Positions 7,074-14,787 of a DNA stretch of 33,648 bases are shown piece by piece. Source of the DNA: Thermodesulfovibrionales bacterium (GTDB taxonomy: Bacteria > Nitrospirota > Thermodesulfovibrionia > Thermodesulfovibrionales > JdFR-86); contig JAUXOF010000046.1 of the NCBI GenBank assembly GCA_030682405.1, positions 1 through 33,648 on the forward strand. The letters are read 5' to 3'. Both the position numbers and the translations under genes were made by a program. The notes under the pieces were generated by a model. The model was not told the origin of the DNA. It ran no database searches and saw only the letters and a program-made list of their open reading frames with translations. Within the stretch, counting starts at the first letter, position 1, and each line of letters opens with the position of its first letter.

Positions 7074-8392
7074 GCTTTAACTACTTTACCTTTATAGCGG
7101 CTTGAGTTCTTTATCAGGTTCCTTGTGTCAACAACAAGGCTGGAATTTTCTGCAATAAATACGGGGTCGTAGTCGGAGTGGTCGGTTAGCACTACTACAC
7201 AGTCATATTTTTTTAAATTCTCCGCTGTTAAATGAACCGATTTCATATCCAATTTATATTTTCTTGTTTTAGGGAAGATGGGAACGTAGGGGTCATTGTA
7301 ATCAACAATGGCGCCTTTTTCTTTGAATAACTCTGTAATTTTGAGAGCAGGGGATTCTCTGACATCATCTATATCTTTCTTGTATGCAAGTCCGAGCAGA
7401 AGTATCTTTGTGCCCTTCATGCTCTTGCTATTTTCGTTCAATGCCTCTACGGTTTTCTGAACCACATAGTAAGGCATGTGGGTGTTTATTTCGCCTGCAA
7501 GCTCGATGAATTTTGTAGGTATATCATACTCCCTTGCCTTCCATGTGAGGTAAAAGGGGTCAATCGGTATGCAGTGACCGCCAAGCCCTGGGCCCGGATA
7601 AAACGCCTGAAACCCAAAGGGCTTTGTCTTTGCCGCTTCGATAACTTCCCAGATGTCGATTCCCATTCTGTCAAAAAGCATCTTGAGCTCGTTTACAAGA
7701 GCAATGTTAACTACCCTGTAGATGTTCTCAAGGAGCTTTGCCGCCTCCGCTACTTTTGTAGAGGAAACGGGGACAACTTTTTCAACAATTTGGCTGTAAA
7801 GCGCTATTGCAACCTCCGTGCATGCGGGCGAGTATCCACCGACAATTTTCGGGATGGTTCTGGTTGTGAAATTTTTGTTGTTGGGGTCCTCCCGTTCAGG
7901 TGAAAAGGCAAGGTAAAAGTCAGTGCCGGCCTTAAGTCCCGATTTCTCTAATATTGCCTTCATGTCCTCATCGGTTGTCCCGGGATAAGTCGTGGATTCA
8001 AGGACTATGAGTTGTCCTTGGCGGAGATATTCGGCGATGGTTTTTGCCGTGTTAAACACAAAGGACAAATCAGGCTCGCGATATTTGCTAAGCGGAGTAG
8101 GCACGCATATGATTATGGCATCGCTCTTAGAAAGCATCGAGAAATCCGTTGTGGGGGAAAATTGCTTGGTGTGTTGGGTTAAGAGCGAGGCATCTATATG
8201 CTTGATGTAGCTTCTGCCTTGCTTGAGTATTTCCACCTTTTCGGCATCAATGTCAAAGCCTGTTACATTGAAGCCTGCCCTGCAGAACTCAATTACTATC
8301 GGAAGCCCCACATAGCCAAGCCCGATAATGCCTATCACGGCATCACGGGAGTTTATCTTTGCGACAAGGCTTGTTTTTTCCATGGGAGTCAT
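7070..8392 (-). CDS. wbpA: UDP-N-acetyl-D-glucosamine 6-dehydrogenase, WbpA-like
   Basis: This 440-aa protein is an NAD-dependent nucleotide-sugar dehydrogenase that oxidises C6 of UDP-GlcNAc to the uronic acid. The Rossmann motif GIIGLGYVGLP is at 21-31, the family signatures CVPTPLSKYREPD and TTYPGTT follow, and the catalytic cysteine C274 sits in PGLGGHCIPIDPFYLTW. The KYREPD and GGHCIPIDPFYLTWKAREY stretches are those of WbpA rather than UDP-glucose dehydrogenases. It is the first gene of the leftward operon. GAGGA lies 6 nt before the ATG at 8392 and a TGnTATAAT promoter box lies about 25 nt upstream. A second in-frame Met is at residue 4. Everything to the window's left edge appears to be transcribed with it. 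Confidence 0.93.
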   Translation of the reverse strand: MTPMEKTSLVAKINSRDAVIGIIGLGYVGLPIVIEFCRAGFNVTGFDIDAEKVEILKQGRSYIKHIDASLLTQHTKQFSPTTDFSMLSKSDAIIICVPTPLSKYREPDLSFVFNTAKTIAEYLRQGQLIVLESTTYPGTTDEDMKAILEKSGLKAGTDFYLAFSPEREDPNNKNFTTRTIPKIVGGYSPACTEVAIALYSQIVEKVVPVSSTKVAEAAKLLENIYRVVNIALVNELKMLFDRMGIDIWEVIEAAKTKPFGFQAFYPGPGLGGHCIPIDPFYLTWKAREYDIPTKFIELAGEINTHMPYYVVQKTVEALNENSKSMKGTKILLLGLAYKKDIDDVRESPALKITELFKEKGAIVDYNDPYVPIFPKTRKYKLDMKSVHLTAENLKKYDCVVVLTDHSDYDPVFIAENSSLVVDTRNLIKNSSRYKGKVVKA

Positions 8393-8416
8393 TTTTTGTC
8401 CTCAACGCCGACAATT

Positions 8417-8425
8417 ATTATACCA
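8417..8425 (-). promoter_or_regulatory. extended -10 promoter of the wbp operon
   Basis: Read on the minus strand the bases give TGGTATAAT, a perfect TGn plus TATAAT extended -10. No good -35 is seen 17 nt upstream, which extended -10 promoters tolerate. The predicted start near 8410 leaves a leader of about 18 nt that contains the GAGGA ribosome-binding site of wbpA. Confidence 0.65.
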
Positions 8426-8508
8426 CACTTTTTTTATCGTGGGTTTTTAGGGCATTAAGAAGGGGGAGACTTGCGTCTTCAAGGCAGTATCCCTGCCGGG
8501 CGGGTATC

Positions 8509-8517
8509 TGTTAAAAT
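8509..8517 (+). promoter_or_regulatory. extended -10 box (TGTTAAAAT) close to TPR gene start
   Basis: TGTTAAAAT lies 10 nt before the ATG at 8528, and no Shine-Dalgarno is visible between them. The same nine bases occur before the starts at 14720 (minus) and 18638 (plus). Transcription would begin within a few bases of the ATG. Confidence 0.4.
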
Positions 8518-8527
8518 AATAGACCTG

Positions 8528-9505
8528 ATGAAAATCTTAGCGCTGGCTTTACTGGCACTGTCATTTATCGCCGCGGGGGCGGCCTACGCATCTGCGGTCA
8601 ATGCCCCTTCGGAGACCCCTGAGTTTTATTTGCTTCAGGGCAAATGGCAACTGGCAATCGAAGGCTATAAGGACATAGCAGAGCCGACTGTGCATGACCT
8701 CCTTATGCTTGCGGACGCTTATTTCTATTCGGGCAACTACGACCTTGCCCGATTGACATGGAAGACGGCGCTGAAGAAAGAGGACAATGCGGACTCAAAA
8801 ATCTCCCTTGCGATGCTTGATGCAATCAAAAAGAAACGGCATATCAAAAAGCTTGAGGCGATGCTTAGAGACTTAAGCGACAACGCCCGCCTCTGGAGGG
8901 CAACCGGCATAGCGCACATGAAAAACGGCCTTGATGACCGAGCGATATATTATTTTCAGGTTGCCGCTGAAAAAAACCCCGGCGACTACATGTCCTATTT
9001 CTACATAGGAAACATCTACGAAAACCATTTCCTCTTCGGCGAAGCGGCAGAGGCATACAAGAAATCCATAGGGATTAACCCCAATTATGCCCAGGCCCTC
9101 AACAACCTCGGCTACAGCCACAAGGAGAGGCACTTCTGGACATATGCCATAGAGATGTACAGGAGGGCTGTCGAGATAATGCCTGAGAACGCCAGCTTCC
9201 TATACAACCTCGGCAACGCATACAACCACAAAGAGATGAGGCAGGAGGCATTTGAATGCTATCAGAAGGCCGTTCAGCTTGAGCCCGAATTTGCAAAGGC
9301 CCACTATAACCTCGGAAAGGCCTACATAAGAAAAGGGATTTATAGGCAGGGGCTTGAGGAACTGAAGCTCTATGTGAAATTCTGGAATTCCTCCATATCT
9401 CCGGCCGACGCCCCTCCTCCGGAAGAAGTGGAAAACGAGATACACGACCTTGAGGAGCTGCTAATATTTCAGGAGGATATGGGGAAAAGGCGGCCAGGCA
9501 AATGA
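8528..9505 (+). CDS. exported tetratricopeptide-repeat protein
   Basis: This 325-aa protein begins with a clean signal peptide (MKILALALLALSFIAAGAAYA), then a partly degenerate N-terminal repeat region. About five TPR units follow from residue 115 to 290 (for example YFYIGNIYENHFLFGEAAEA, NNLGYSHKERHFWTYAIEMY). TPRs are protein-binding scaffolds, so a periplasmic partner is likely. I chose the ATG at 8528 because it places the signal peptide at the N-terminus. A TTG at 8471 would add 19 residues and has a purine-rich GGGGGAG only 2 nt upstream, too close to be convincing. The stop overlaps the mltG start by 3 bases (ATGA), so it heads the mltG-ispG-panC operon. No specific function is recognisable. 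Confidence 0.85.
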   Translation: MKILALALLALSFIAAGAAYASAVNAPSETPEFYLLQGKWQLAIEGYKDIAEPTVHDLLMLADAYFYSGNYDLARLTWKTALKKEDNADSKISLAMLDAIKKKRHIKKLEAMLRDLSDNARLWRATGIAHMKNGLDDRAIYYFQVAAEKNPGDYMSYFYIGNIYENHFLFGEAAEAYKKSIGINPNYAQALNNLGYSHKERHFWTYAIEMYRRAVEIMPENASFLYNLGNAYNHKEMRQEAFECYQKAVQLEPEFAKAHYNLGKAYIRKGIYRQGLEELKLYVKFWNSSISPADAPPPEEVENEIHDLEELLIFQEDMGKRRPGK

Positions 9506-10515
9506 GGCGCAGGGACATTGCATTCGTATTTGCGGCCATTACAGCCTTCTTTACAGCTTATGCCCTCCTTCAGATTGCCGTGCCCGTCAGGCTGAATGCC
9601 CCGGTGGAGATAAAGATACCCGAAGGCACGAACTTCACGGCAGCGGCCAATGCGCTTGCGGACAACGGGCTGATAAGGGACAGGGTCATGTTCGTGCTGA
9701 TAGGCAGGCTCGGGGGCATGGACAAAAAGCTCAAGGCCGGATACTACTCCTTCGGGGGGAGCGTAACCGGATGGTACATATACAAGGCCCTCATAAAGGG
9801 ATACATCCTCACGAGGTCGGTAACCGTGGTCGAGGGAGACTCCCTCATGGAGATAAAGGAAAAACTTGCCGCCGGCGGCATAATGACCGGGGCCGAGCTT
9901 GAGCGCCTCTCAAAGGACAAGCCGCTGATGCTGAAACTGGGGGTGGACGCCCCGTCGCTTGAGGGGTATCTCTTCCCTGACACTTATATCCTGCCTAAGG
10001 GGATAGACCCCGAAGCGGTCGTAAAAATCATGGTGCAGAGGCTCCGGGAGCAGTACGGCCAAGCCCTCAGGGAGAAGGCAGCCGGGATGGGGATGAATGA
10101 GAGGGAGGTGCTTACCTTAGCCTCGATAATTGAAAAGGAGGCATCGGTAGACCACGAAAGGCCCATTATCTCTGCCGTCTACCACAACAGGCTCAAAAAG
10201 GGCATGCCCCTTCAGGCAGACCCCACCTGCATATACGGGGCAAAGCCCATGAGCGAGGGAGTGACGGCAAAGGACTTAAAGAGAAAGTCCGACTACAACA
10301 CGTATATCATCAAGGGGCTTCCTCCGGGGCCGATAGCATCCCCGGGGCTCAAATCCATAGAGGCCGCCCTAAGCCCTGTTGATGTGCCCTTTATATACTT
10401 CGTCTCAAACCGCGACGGCACGCACACATTCTCCGCCTCGGGGGGGGACCACCTCAGGGCCGTTGATTATATCAAAAACAGGAAGGCGGGCAAAGGGGAG
10501 AAAGGTGGCGGCTAA
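9502..10515 (+). CDS. mltG: endolytic murein transglycosylase MltG (YceG family)
   Basis: This 337-aa protein has one N-terminal membrane helix (about 7-29), then a LysM-like region (PEGTNFTAAANALADNGLI). The YceG catalytic domain follows: LEGYLFPDTYILPKG, LTLASIIEKEA with the catalytic glutamate in the 211-213 segment, VYHNRLKKGMPLQADPT, and GLPPGPIASPGL. MltG cuts nascent peptidoglycan strands in the periplasmic face of the membrane and sets glycan length. Its length is typical. The ATG overlaps the TPR gene's stop, and its 3' end overlaps ispG by 11 nt. Placing it beside isoprenoid and pantothenate genes is an operon of convenience rather than a pathway. Confidence 0.95.
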   Translation: MRRRDIAFVFAAITAFFTAYALLQIAVPVRLNAPVEIKIPEGTNFTAAANALADNGLIRDRVMFVLIGRLGGMDKKLKAGYYSFGGSVTGWYIYKALIKGYILTRSVTVVEGDSLMEIKEKLAAGGIMTGAELERLSKDKPLMLKLGVDAPSLEGYLFPDTYILPKGIDPEAVVKIMVQRLREQYGQALREKAAGMGMNEREVLTLASIIEKEASVDHERPIISAVYHNRLKKGMPLQADPTCIYGAKPMSEGVTAKDLKRKSDYNTYIIKGLPPGPIASPGLKSIEAALSPVDVPFIYFVSNRDGTHTFSASGGDHLRAVDYIKNRKAGKGEKGGG

Positions 10516-11560
10516 AAGGGCAAAGACAAAAAAAATATTCGTCGGAAGCGTGCCTATAGGAGGCGGAAGCCCCATTGCCGTTCAGTCCATGACAAAGACC
10601 GACACCAGAGACATAAAGGCAACGCTCAGGCAGATACGGGCATTAAAAAGGGCCGGCTGCGAGATAGTAAGGCTTGCCGTGCCGGATATGGAAGCGGCGG
10701 AGGCATTGGGCGGAATCATACGCTCCTGCCCTCTGCCGGTCATAGCTGACATACACTTTGACTGGAGGCTTGCGCTTAAGGCCGTGAGTCAGGGGGCCTC
10801 GGGCCTGAGAATAAACCCCGGAAATATCGGCGCAAAATGGAAGCTTGCCGAGGTGGTAACCAGCCTCAAGGACAAGGGCATCCCGCTTAGGGTCGGGGTA
10901 AATGCAGGCTCGCTCGAAAAAGACCTGCTCAGGAAATACGGCCATCCATCGGCTCAGGCCCTTATAGAGAGCGCAGAAAGGCACATATCCATGCTTGAGG
11001 ACATGGGGTTTTATAACATCAAGGTCTCCCTTAAAGCATCCAACGTGCCCTCTACTGTGGAGGCCTGCAGGATTTTCTCTAAAAGGCACAGGCACCCTCT
11101 TCATGTGGGCGTTTCAGAGGCAGGCCCCCTGTTCTCCGGCCTCATAAAAAGCTCCGTAGGGCTGGGCATCCTGCTTTCCGAGGGAATCGGCGATACGGTA
11201 AGGGTGTCACTTACTGCGAACCCGGTAAAGGAGGTGAGGGCCGCCTACCAGATACTTAGGTCTCTGAACCTCAGGGAAAGGGGTGTTGAGATTATATCCT
11301 GCCCCACATGCGGCAGGTGCGGTATAAACCTGATTGGGCTTGTTGCAAAAGTGGAAAAAAGGCTCATGCACGAAAAAAAACCCATGACCGTAGCAGTGAT
11401 GGGATGCGCGGTAAACGGCCCGGGCGAGGCAAGGGAGGCGGACATCGGCATAGCCGCGGCAAAGGGCATGGGGCTTCTCTTTAAAGGGGGCAAGGTGATA
11501 AAAAAGGTAAAAGAAAAAGACCTTCTCGATGAACTCATAAGGGAAGCGGAGAGGCTCTGA
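10505..11560 (+). CDS. ispG: 4-hydroxy-3-methylbut-2-en-1-yl diphosphate synthase (IspG/GcpE)
   Basis: This 351-aa protein catalyses the penultimate MEP-pathway step, reductive ring opening of MEcPP to HMBPP, with a [4Fe-4S] cluster. It has the family N-terminus VGSVPIGGGSPIAVQSMT, ADIHFDWRLAL, GLRINPGNIG, and the cluster region SCPTCGRCGIN plus MGCAVNGPGEAREADIG. The open frame extends 126 nt further upstream, but the GTG at 10505 gives the normal family N-terminus and has GGGGAG 4 nt before it. It overlaps the mltG end by 11 nt in another frame. Its stop TGA shares one base with the panC ATG (TGATG). The cluster implies a supply of low-potential electrons. Confidence 0.95.
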   Translation: MAAKRAKTKKIFVGSVPIGGGSPIAVQSMTKTDTRDIKATLRQIRALKRAGCEIVRLAVPDMEAAEALGGIIRSCPLPVIADIHFDWRLALKAVSQGASGLRINPGNIGAKWKLAEVVTSLKDKGIPLRVGVNAGSLEKDLLRKYGHPSAQALIESAERHISMLEDMGFYNIKVSLKASNVPSTVEACRIFSKRHRHPLHVGVSEAGPLFSGLIKSSVGLGILLSEGIGDTVRVSLTANPVKEVRAAYQILRSLNLRERGVEIISCPTCGRCGINLIGLVAKVEKRLMHEKKPMTVAVMGCAVNGPGEAREADIGIAAAKGMGLLFKGGKVIKKVKEKDLLDELIREAERL

Positions 11561-12432
11561 TGGAGATAATCAGGAATATCAAGGTGCTTCAGAACTCCCT
11601 GAAAACGGAAAGGATGCGCGGCAGGGCCATAGGGTTTGTCCCCACGATGGGCGCCCTGCACGATGGCCACATGAGCCTCATAAGGACGGCACGGCTTGAA
11701 AACGACATCCTGATTGCAAGCATATTCCTAAACCCTATCCAGTTTGGGCCTTCCGAGGACTTTGAAAAATATCCGAAGGACATGGACGGGGATATTTCAA
11801 AACTCAGGGGGGCCGATGTGGACATGGCGTTTCTTCCGGACGCCTCCGCCATGTACCCTGAGGGCTTTTCAACGGCTGTTGATGTAAGGGGGCTTTCCGA
11901 GAAACTCTGCGGCGGCCTCAGGCCGGGTCATTTCACCGGCGTCGCCACTGTTATAGCCAAGCTCTTCAACATAGTCGGACCGGAAAGGGCGTACTTCGGG
12001 CAGAAGGACTACCAGCAGGGCCTCATCATAAAAAAACTCGTGCGCGACCTGAACATGGACATAAACGTCGTCCTCTGTCCCACCCGGCGCGAGCCGGACG
12101 GCCTTGCGATGAGTTCAAGAAATCTCCGCCTCGGCGCTGATGAACGGAAGGCGGCGGCCGCGCTTTACATGTCACTGTCTTTCGCCCTTGAGAAGATAAA
12201 ATCTGGTATACTAAATGTCCGGGAGGTTAAAGGGCTCATAAAAGGCATTCTGAGCCATGAACCCCTCATTACGGATATAGAGTATGCGTCAGTCTACGAC
12301 GCAGAAAGCCTTGACGAACTCGACGAGATAACGGGCAGGGCCGTTCTTGCGGCAGCGGTAAGGATAGGGGATGTCAGGCTCATAGACAACATCCCTGTCG
12401 AGGGGCTTCAGAACCCGGCAAAAAAAGGATAA
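11560..12432 (+). CDS. panC: pantothenate synthetase (pantoate-beta-alanine ligase)
   Basis: This 290-aa protein makes pantothenate from pantoate, beta-alanine and ATP, a coenzyme A precursor. It shows the nucleotidyltransferase HIGH-type motif in VPTMGALHDGHMSLI (H34, H37), then FLNPIQFGP and FEKYP. Further on are RPGHFTGVATVIAKLFNI, YFGQKDYQQ, and the KMSKS-equivalent AMSSRNLRL. Length and motif order are standard and it looks fully functional. The ATG overlaps the ispG stop by one base, so translation is probably coupled. panB and panD are not in this window. Confidence 0.96.
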   Translation: MEIIRNIKVLQNSLKTERMRGRAIGFVPTMGALHDGHMSLIRTARLENDILIASIFLNPIQFGPSEDFEKYPKDMDGDISKLRGADVDMAFLPDASAMYPEGFSTAVDVRGLSEKLCGGLRPGHFTGVATVIAKLFNIVGPERAYFGQKDYQQGLIIKKLVRDLNMDINVVLCPTRREPDGLAMSSRNLRLGADERKAAAALYMSLSFALEKIKSGILNVREVKGLIKGILSHEPLITDIEYASVYDAESLDELDEITGRAVLAAAVRIGDVRLIDNIPVEGLQNPAKKG

Positions 12433-12434
12433 AA

Positions 12435-12770
12435 ATGGTACAGAGGGTGCACATACAGATACTGGATAACCCGATTCAGGTGATGTTCCCGGACGGCGAG
12501 TCCAACGATTCGGTAAACAACCGCATAATCGCGGACGAACTGAAGAGGGATCTCTTTTTCTTCTACCCCTCTGTCGTCTCCGTGGAGTACATAGACCTAT
12601 TTATAGACGACGAAGGGCACTTCCCTGAGATAAGGGAGCTTCTGAGGCAGGGTGCCATCAAGGCCCCGGTCATACTCATAAACGGAATCCCCAAGATACA
12701 CGGCGGAATACCCTCTGCGGTAATAAAGAACGAGGTTGAAAATATGATATCCTCAGGCCCCACCCACTAA
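12435..12770 (+). CDS. small cysteine-free protein with thioredoxin-fold look
   Basis: The 111-aa protein begins 2 nt after panC with AAGGAT as ribosome-binding site. Its pattern of a beta strand, an amphipathic helix, then VSVEYIDLFIDDEGHFPEI and APVILINGIPKIHGGIP resembles a thioredoxin-like fold such as YuzD-type proteins. The ILINGIP segment sits where thioredoxins carry the cis-proline loop. It has no cysteine, so it cannot do thiol chemistry. It may be a structural or ligand-binding member of the fold. Function unknown; the fold is inferred from the pattern only. It is the last gene of the operon, followed by a possible terminator. Confidence 0.7.
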   Translation: MVQRVHIQILDNPIQVMFPDGESNDSVNNRIIADELKRDLFFFYPSVVSVEYIDLFIDDEGHFPEIRELLRQGAIKAPVILINGIPKIHGGIPSAVIKNEVENMISSGPTH

Positions 12771-12778
12771 AAGACACT

Positions 12779-12799
12779 AACGCCGTTCTTAGCGTTTTT
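12779..12799. terminator. weak bidirectional stem-loop between convergent genes
   Basis: AACGC (12779-12783) pairs with GCGTT (12792-12796) across an 8-nt loop and runs into a T tract (12795-12799). On the minus strand the hairpin is followed after six bases by TTTT. The 45-nt gap separates the convergent 12435 gene and the 12816 gene, where a shared terminator is expected. The stem is only 5 bp. Confidence 0.4.
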
Positions 12800-12815
12800 C
12801 TATGATTTCCCGGAT

Positions 12816-14720
12816 TTACCTTGCCCCTTCCTTCATCATCCCTTCCACGCTCGGGAACTTGGAGATGTCGGTATGCGGGAGAAAGAGCGCGGACATATAT
12901 TCGTCCATGAACCCGCTTGATACCGAAAGCTCAACATAGGTCATCTTATTGGCGATTTCCATGGCCTCTTCCCTCATCCCCTCGGAAAGCAGGCAGAGGT
13001 ACGCCCCTGTTATGGAGGCGTTGCCGATAAATGAGAACTTCTCAAGCGGCATGTCAGGGAGCATGCCGAGTATTATCGCCTTTTTTACGTCAAGGTAGTT
13101 TCCAAACCCGCCTGCTATGTAGACCTTCTTTACGCTGGCCTGCGTAAGGCCAACCTCCCTCAGAAGTAAAGAAACCCCGGCGTATATCGCAGCCTTTGCG
13201 CGGAGGATGTTTTCTATATCCGCCCCGGTAAGGGTGATGTCCCTCCCCCCGGCCTCTCCTTTATATAACACAAACTCCGGGCCTTCCTCCGTGTCCCTCA
13301 TGCGCCATGCCTCGTCCTGCGGAACGGCATCCCCAAGGAGCTTACCCCCCCGGTCTATTATCCCCTTAAGAAACATCTCAGAGACGGCATCTATCATGCC
13401 GGAGCCGCATATGCCCGATGGAACCCCTCCGCCTATGACGCGGATTATCGGCCTCATGCTTCCGGGCTCTATGCTTACTGCCTCTATGGCGCCTTCAGTC
13501 GCCCTCATGCCGTGCTTTATCCCGCTTCCCTCAAAGCACGGCCCTGCCGAGCAGGCCGCAGTAAGCAGCCATTCGCTTCCGCCCACTGCTATTTCTCCGT
13601 TTGTGCCTATGTCCATGAAAAGCGCAACCTCTTCAGACCTGTTCATGCCGGAGGCCAGAACCCCTGAGACAATGTCCCCGCCCACATAGCTTGCCACCGC
13701 AGGCATTGTGCAGACCGGGGCCTGAGGGTTAATCCCCAACCTTGCCGTGCCGGCCCGCCACATCGGGAAGAAATTCACAGCCGGGATATAAGGCTCCTCC
13801 CTTATGTGGCCGGGGTCAAGCCCCCAGTAAAGATGAGCCATCGTTGTGTTGCCTGAGATTACGGCGGACTCGATGTAATCCCTGTCAAGGCCGTGCTTTT
13901 CAACTATGGCGGCAAGGAGATTCTCAATGTCAGTGACAACCGCATCCCTTAAGTCCTCAAGCCCCCCGCCCTCTGATGCGTATATTATCCTTGTGATTAC
14001 GTCGTCCCCGTATCTTATCTGGGAGTTATATGTAGAGCCGACATCAACAAGCCTTCCGTGTGCGAGGTCTATAAGATACAGGACTATTGTGGTGGTGCCT
14101 ATGTCAACGGCTATGCCGTAGCGGTCTTTTATATCCGAGGCCGTTATGAAAATCGCCTCAGGAGCGCCGGGCACGGGTTCAGCGTACGCTATGAGTATGT
14201 CCCATCCGGCAGACCTCAAAGTGGCGCTCAGGCTTGAGGAAAACCTGTGGGAGAACCTCATGTCCTTAATCCCCTTTTGCTCAAGCGCCCTTTTTAGGCG
14301 CTCAAGATCGCTTATGTGGTCCTCTATCGTGGGCTGCGGGAGCTTGAGCCCGAGCCTCTTTACAACCGGCTTAATCTCCGCCTTAAAAGACAGAAGGAGC
14401 TCAAAAAGGTCTTTTGAGCGTCCAAGCGCAATCTTATCTCCTACAACGAGCCTTGAGCCTTCGGGGATTTCCATAAGAATGTTTTCTTTGGGATAGGTTT
14501 GGCAGGCAAGGGTTATCGCTGCCTTGCGCTCGGCCTCCGTGAGCTTGCCGTATGAGGCGACCCCTGCCGCGCCCTCAATGAGCCTTACTTTACACTTGCC
14601 GCATGTGCCCTTGCCCCCGCACGATGCGGTAAGGTATATCTCATGCCTTTTGAGGGTGTTGAGTATGCTTTCGCCTTTGGCAGCGGAAAGGGATTTTCCG
14701 GTAGTAAGTTTGATGTCCAT
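12816..14720 (-). CDS. ferredoxin-ASKHA reductive activator of corrinoid proteins (RACE / DUF4445)
   Basis: This 634-aa protein has an N-terminal plant-type [2Fe-2S] ferredoxin domain with cysteines C34, C40, C43 and C73 (SCGGKGTCGKCKV, LACQT). A linker runs from 85 to 195. The C-terminal ASKHA ATPase domain starts with YGIAVDIGTTT (201-211) and continues with VISGNTTMAHLYWG, LFMDIGTNGEIAVG and ACSAGPCFEGSGI. Proteins of this layout use ATP to re-reduce inactive Co(II) corrinoid in methyltransferases and the CO dehydrogenase/acetyl-CoA synthase system. No corrinoid protein or methyltransferase is encoded in this window, so its partner lies elsewhere. The ATG at 14720 has a TGTTAAAAT box 9 nt upstream and no Shine-Dalgarno. 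It converges with the panC operon. Confidence 0.9.
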   Translation of the reverse strand: MDIKLTTGKSLSAAKGESILNTLKRHEIYLTASCGGKGTCGKCKVRLIEGAAGVASYGKLTEAERKAAITLACQTYPKENILMEIPEGSRLVVGDKIALGRSKDLFELLLSFKAEIKPVVKRLGLKLPQPTIEDHISDLERLKRALEQKGIKDMRFSHRFSSSLSATLRSAGWDILIAYAEPVPGAPEAIFITASDIKDRYGIAVDIGTTTIVLYLIDLAHGRLVDVGSTYNSQIRYGDDVITRIIYASEGGGLEDLRDAVVTDIENLLAAIVEKHGLDRDYIESAVISGNTTMAHLYWGLDPGHIREEPYIPAVNFFPMWRAGTARLGINPQAPVCTMPAVASYVGGDIVSGVLASGMNRSEEVALFMDIGTNGEIAVGGSEWLLTAACSAGPCFEGSGIKHGMRATEGAIEAVSIEPGSMRPIIRVIGGGVPSGICGSGMIDAVSEMFLKGIIDRGGKLLGDAVPQDEAWRMRDTEEGPEFVLYKGEAGGRDITLTGADIENILRAKAAIYAGVSLLLREVGLTQASVKKVYIAGGFGNYLDVKKAIILGMLPDMPLEKFSFIGNASITGAYLCLLSEGMREEAMEIANKMTYVELSVSSGFMDEYMSALFLPHTDISKFPSVEGMMKEGAR

Positions 14721-14729
14721 CAGGTTTTG

Positions 14730-14738
14730 ATTTTAACA
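14730..14738 (-). promoter_or_regulatory. extended -10 box (TGTTAAAAT) at corrinoid-activator start
   Basis: On the minus strand TGTTAAAAT ends 9 nt before the ATG at 14720, with only CAAAACCTG between. No ribosome-binding site is visible, so the transcript would start almost at the ATG. It is identical to the boxes at 8509 and 18621. Confidence 0.4.
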
Positions 14739-14787
14739 CGGCAGATAGGGGATTTCAAAACTCAGCCCCAAGTGCGAGTCTATGCTT

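Noticed and set aside
8423-8442. Stem-loop CCAC...GTGG with a T-rich loop in the divergent gap
   Set aside because: The stem is only 4 bp and it overlaps the wbp promoter between two divergent genes, where a terminator is not expected.
8471-8527. TTG start at 8471 giving a 344-aa TPR protein
   Set aside because: It would put 19 unrelated residues before a clean signal peptide; the purine-rich site is only 2 nt from the TTG.
10379-10504. Extended N-terminus of ispG
   Set aside because: The extra 42 residues overlap mltG and do not look like IspG; the GTG at 10505 has GGGGAG and gives the normal family start.
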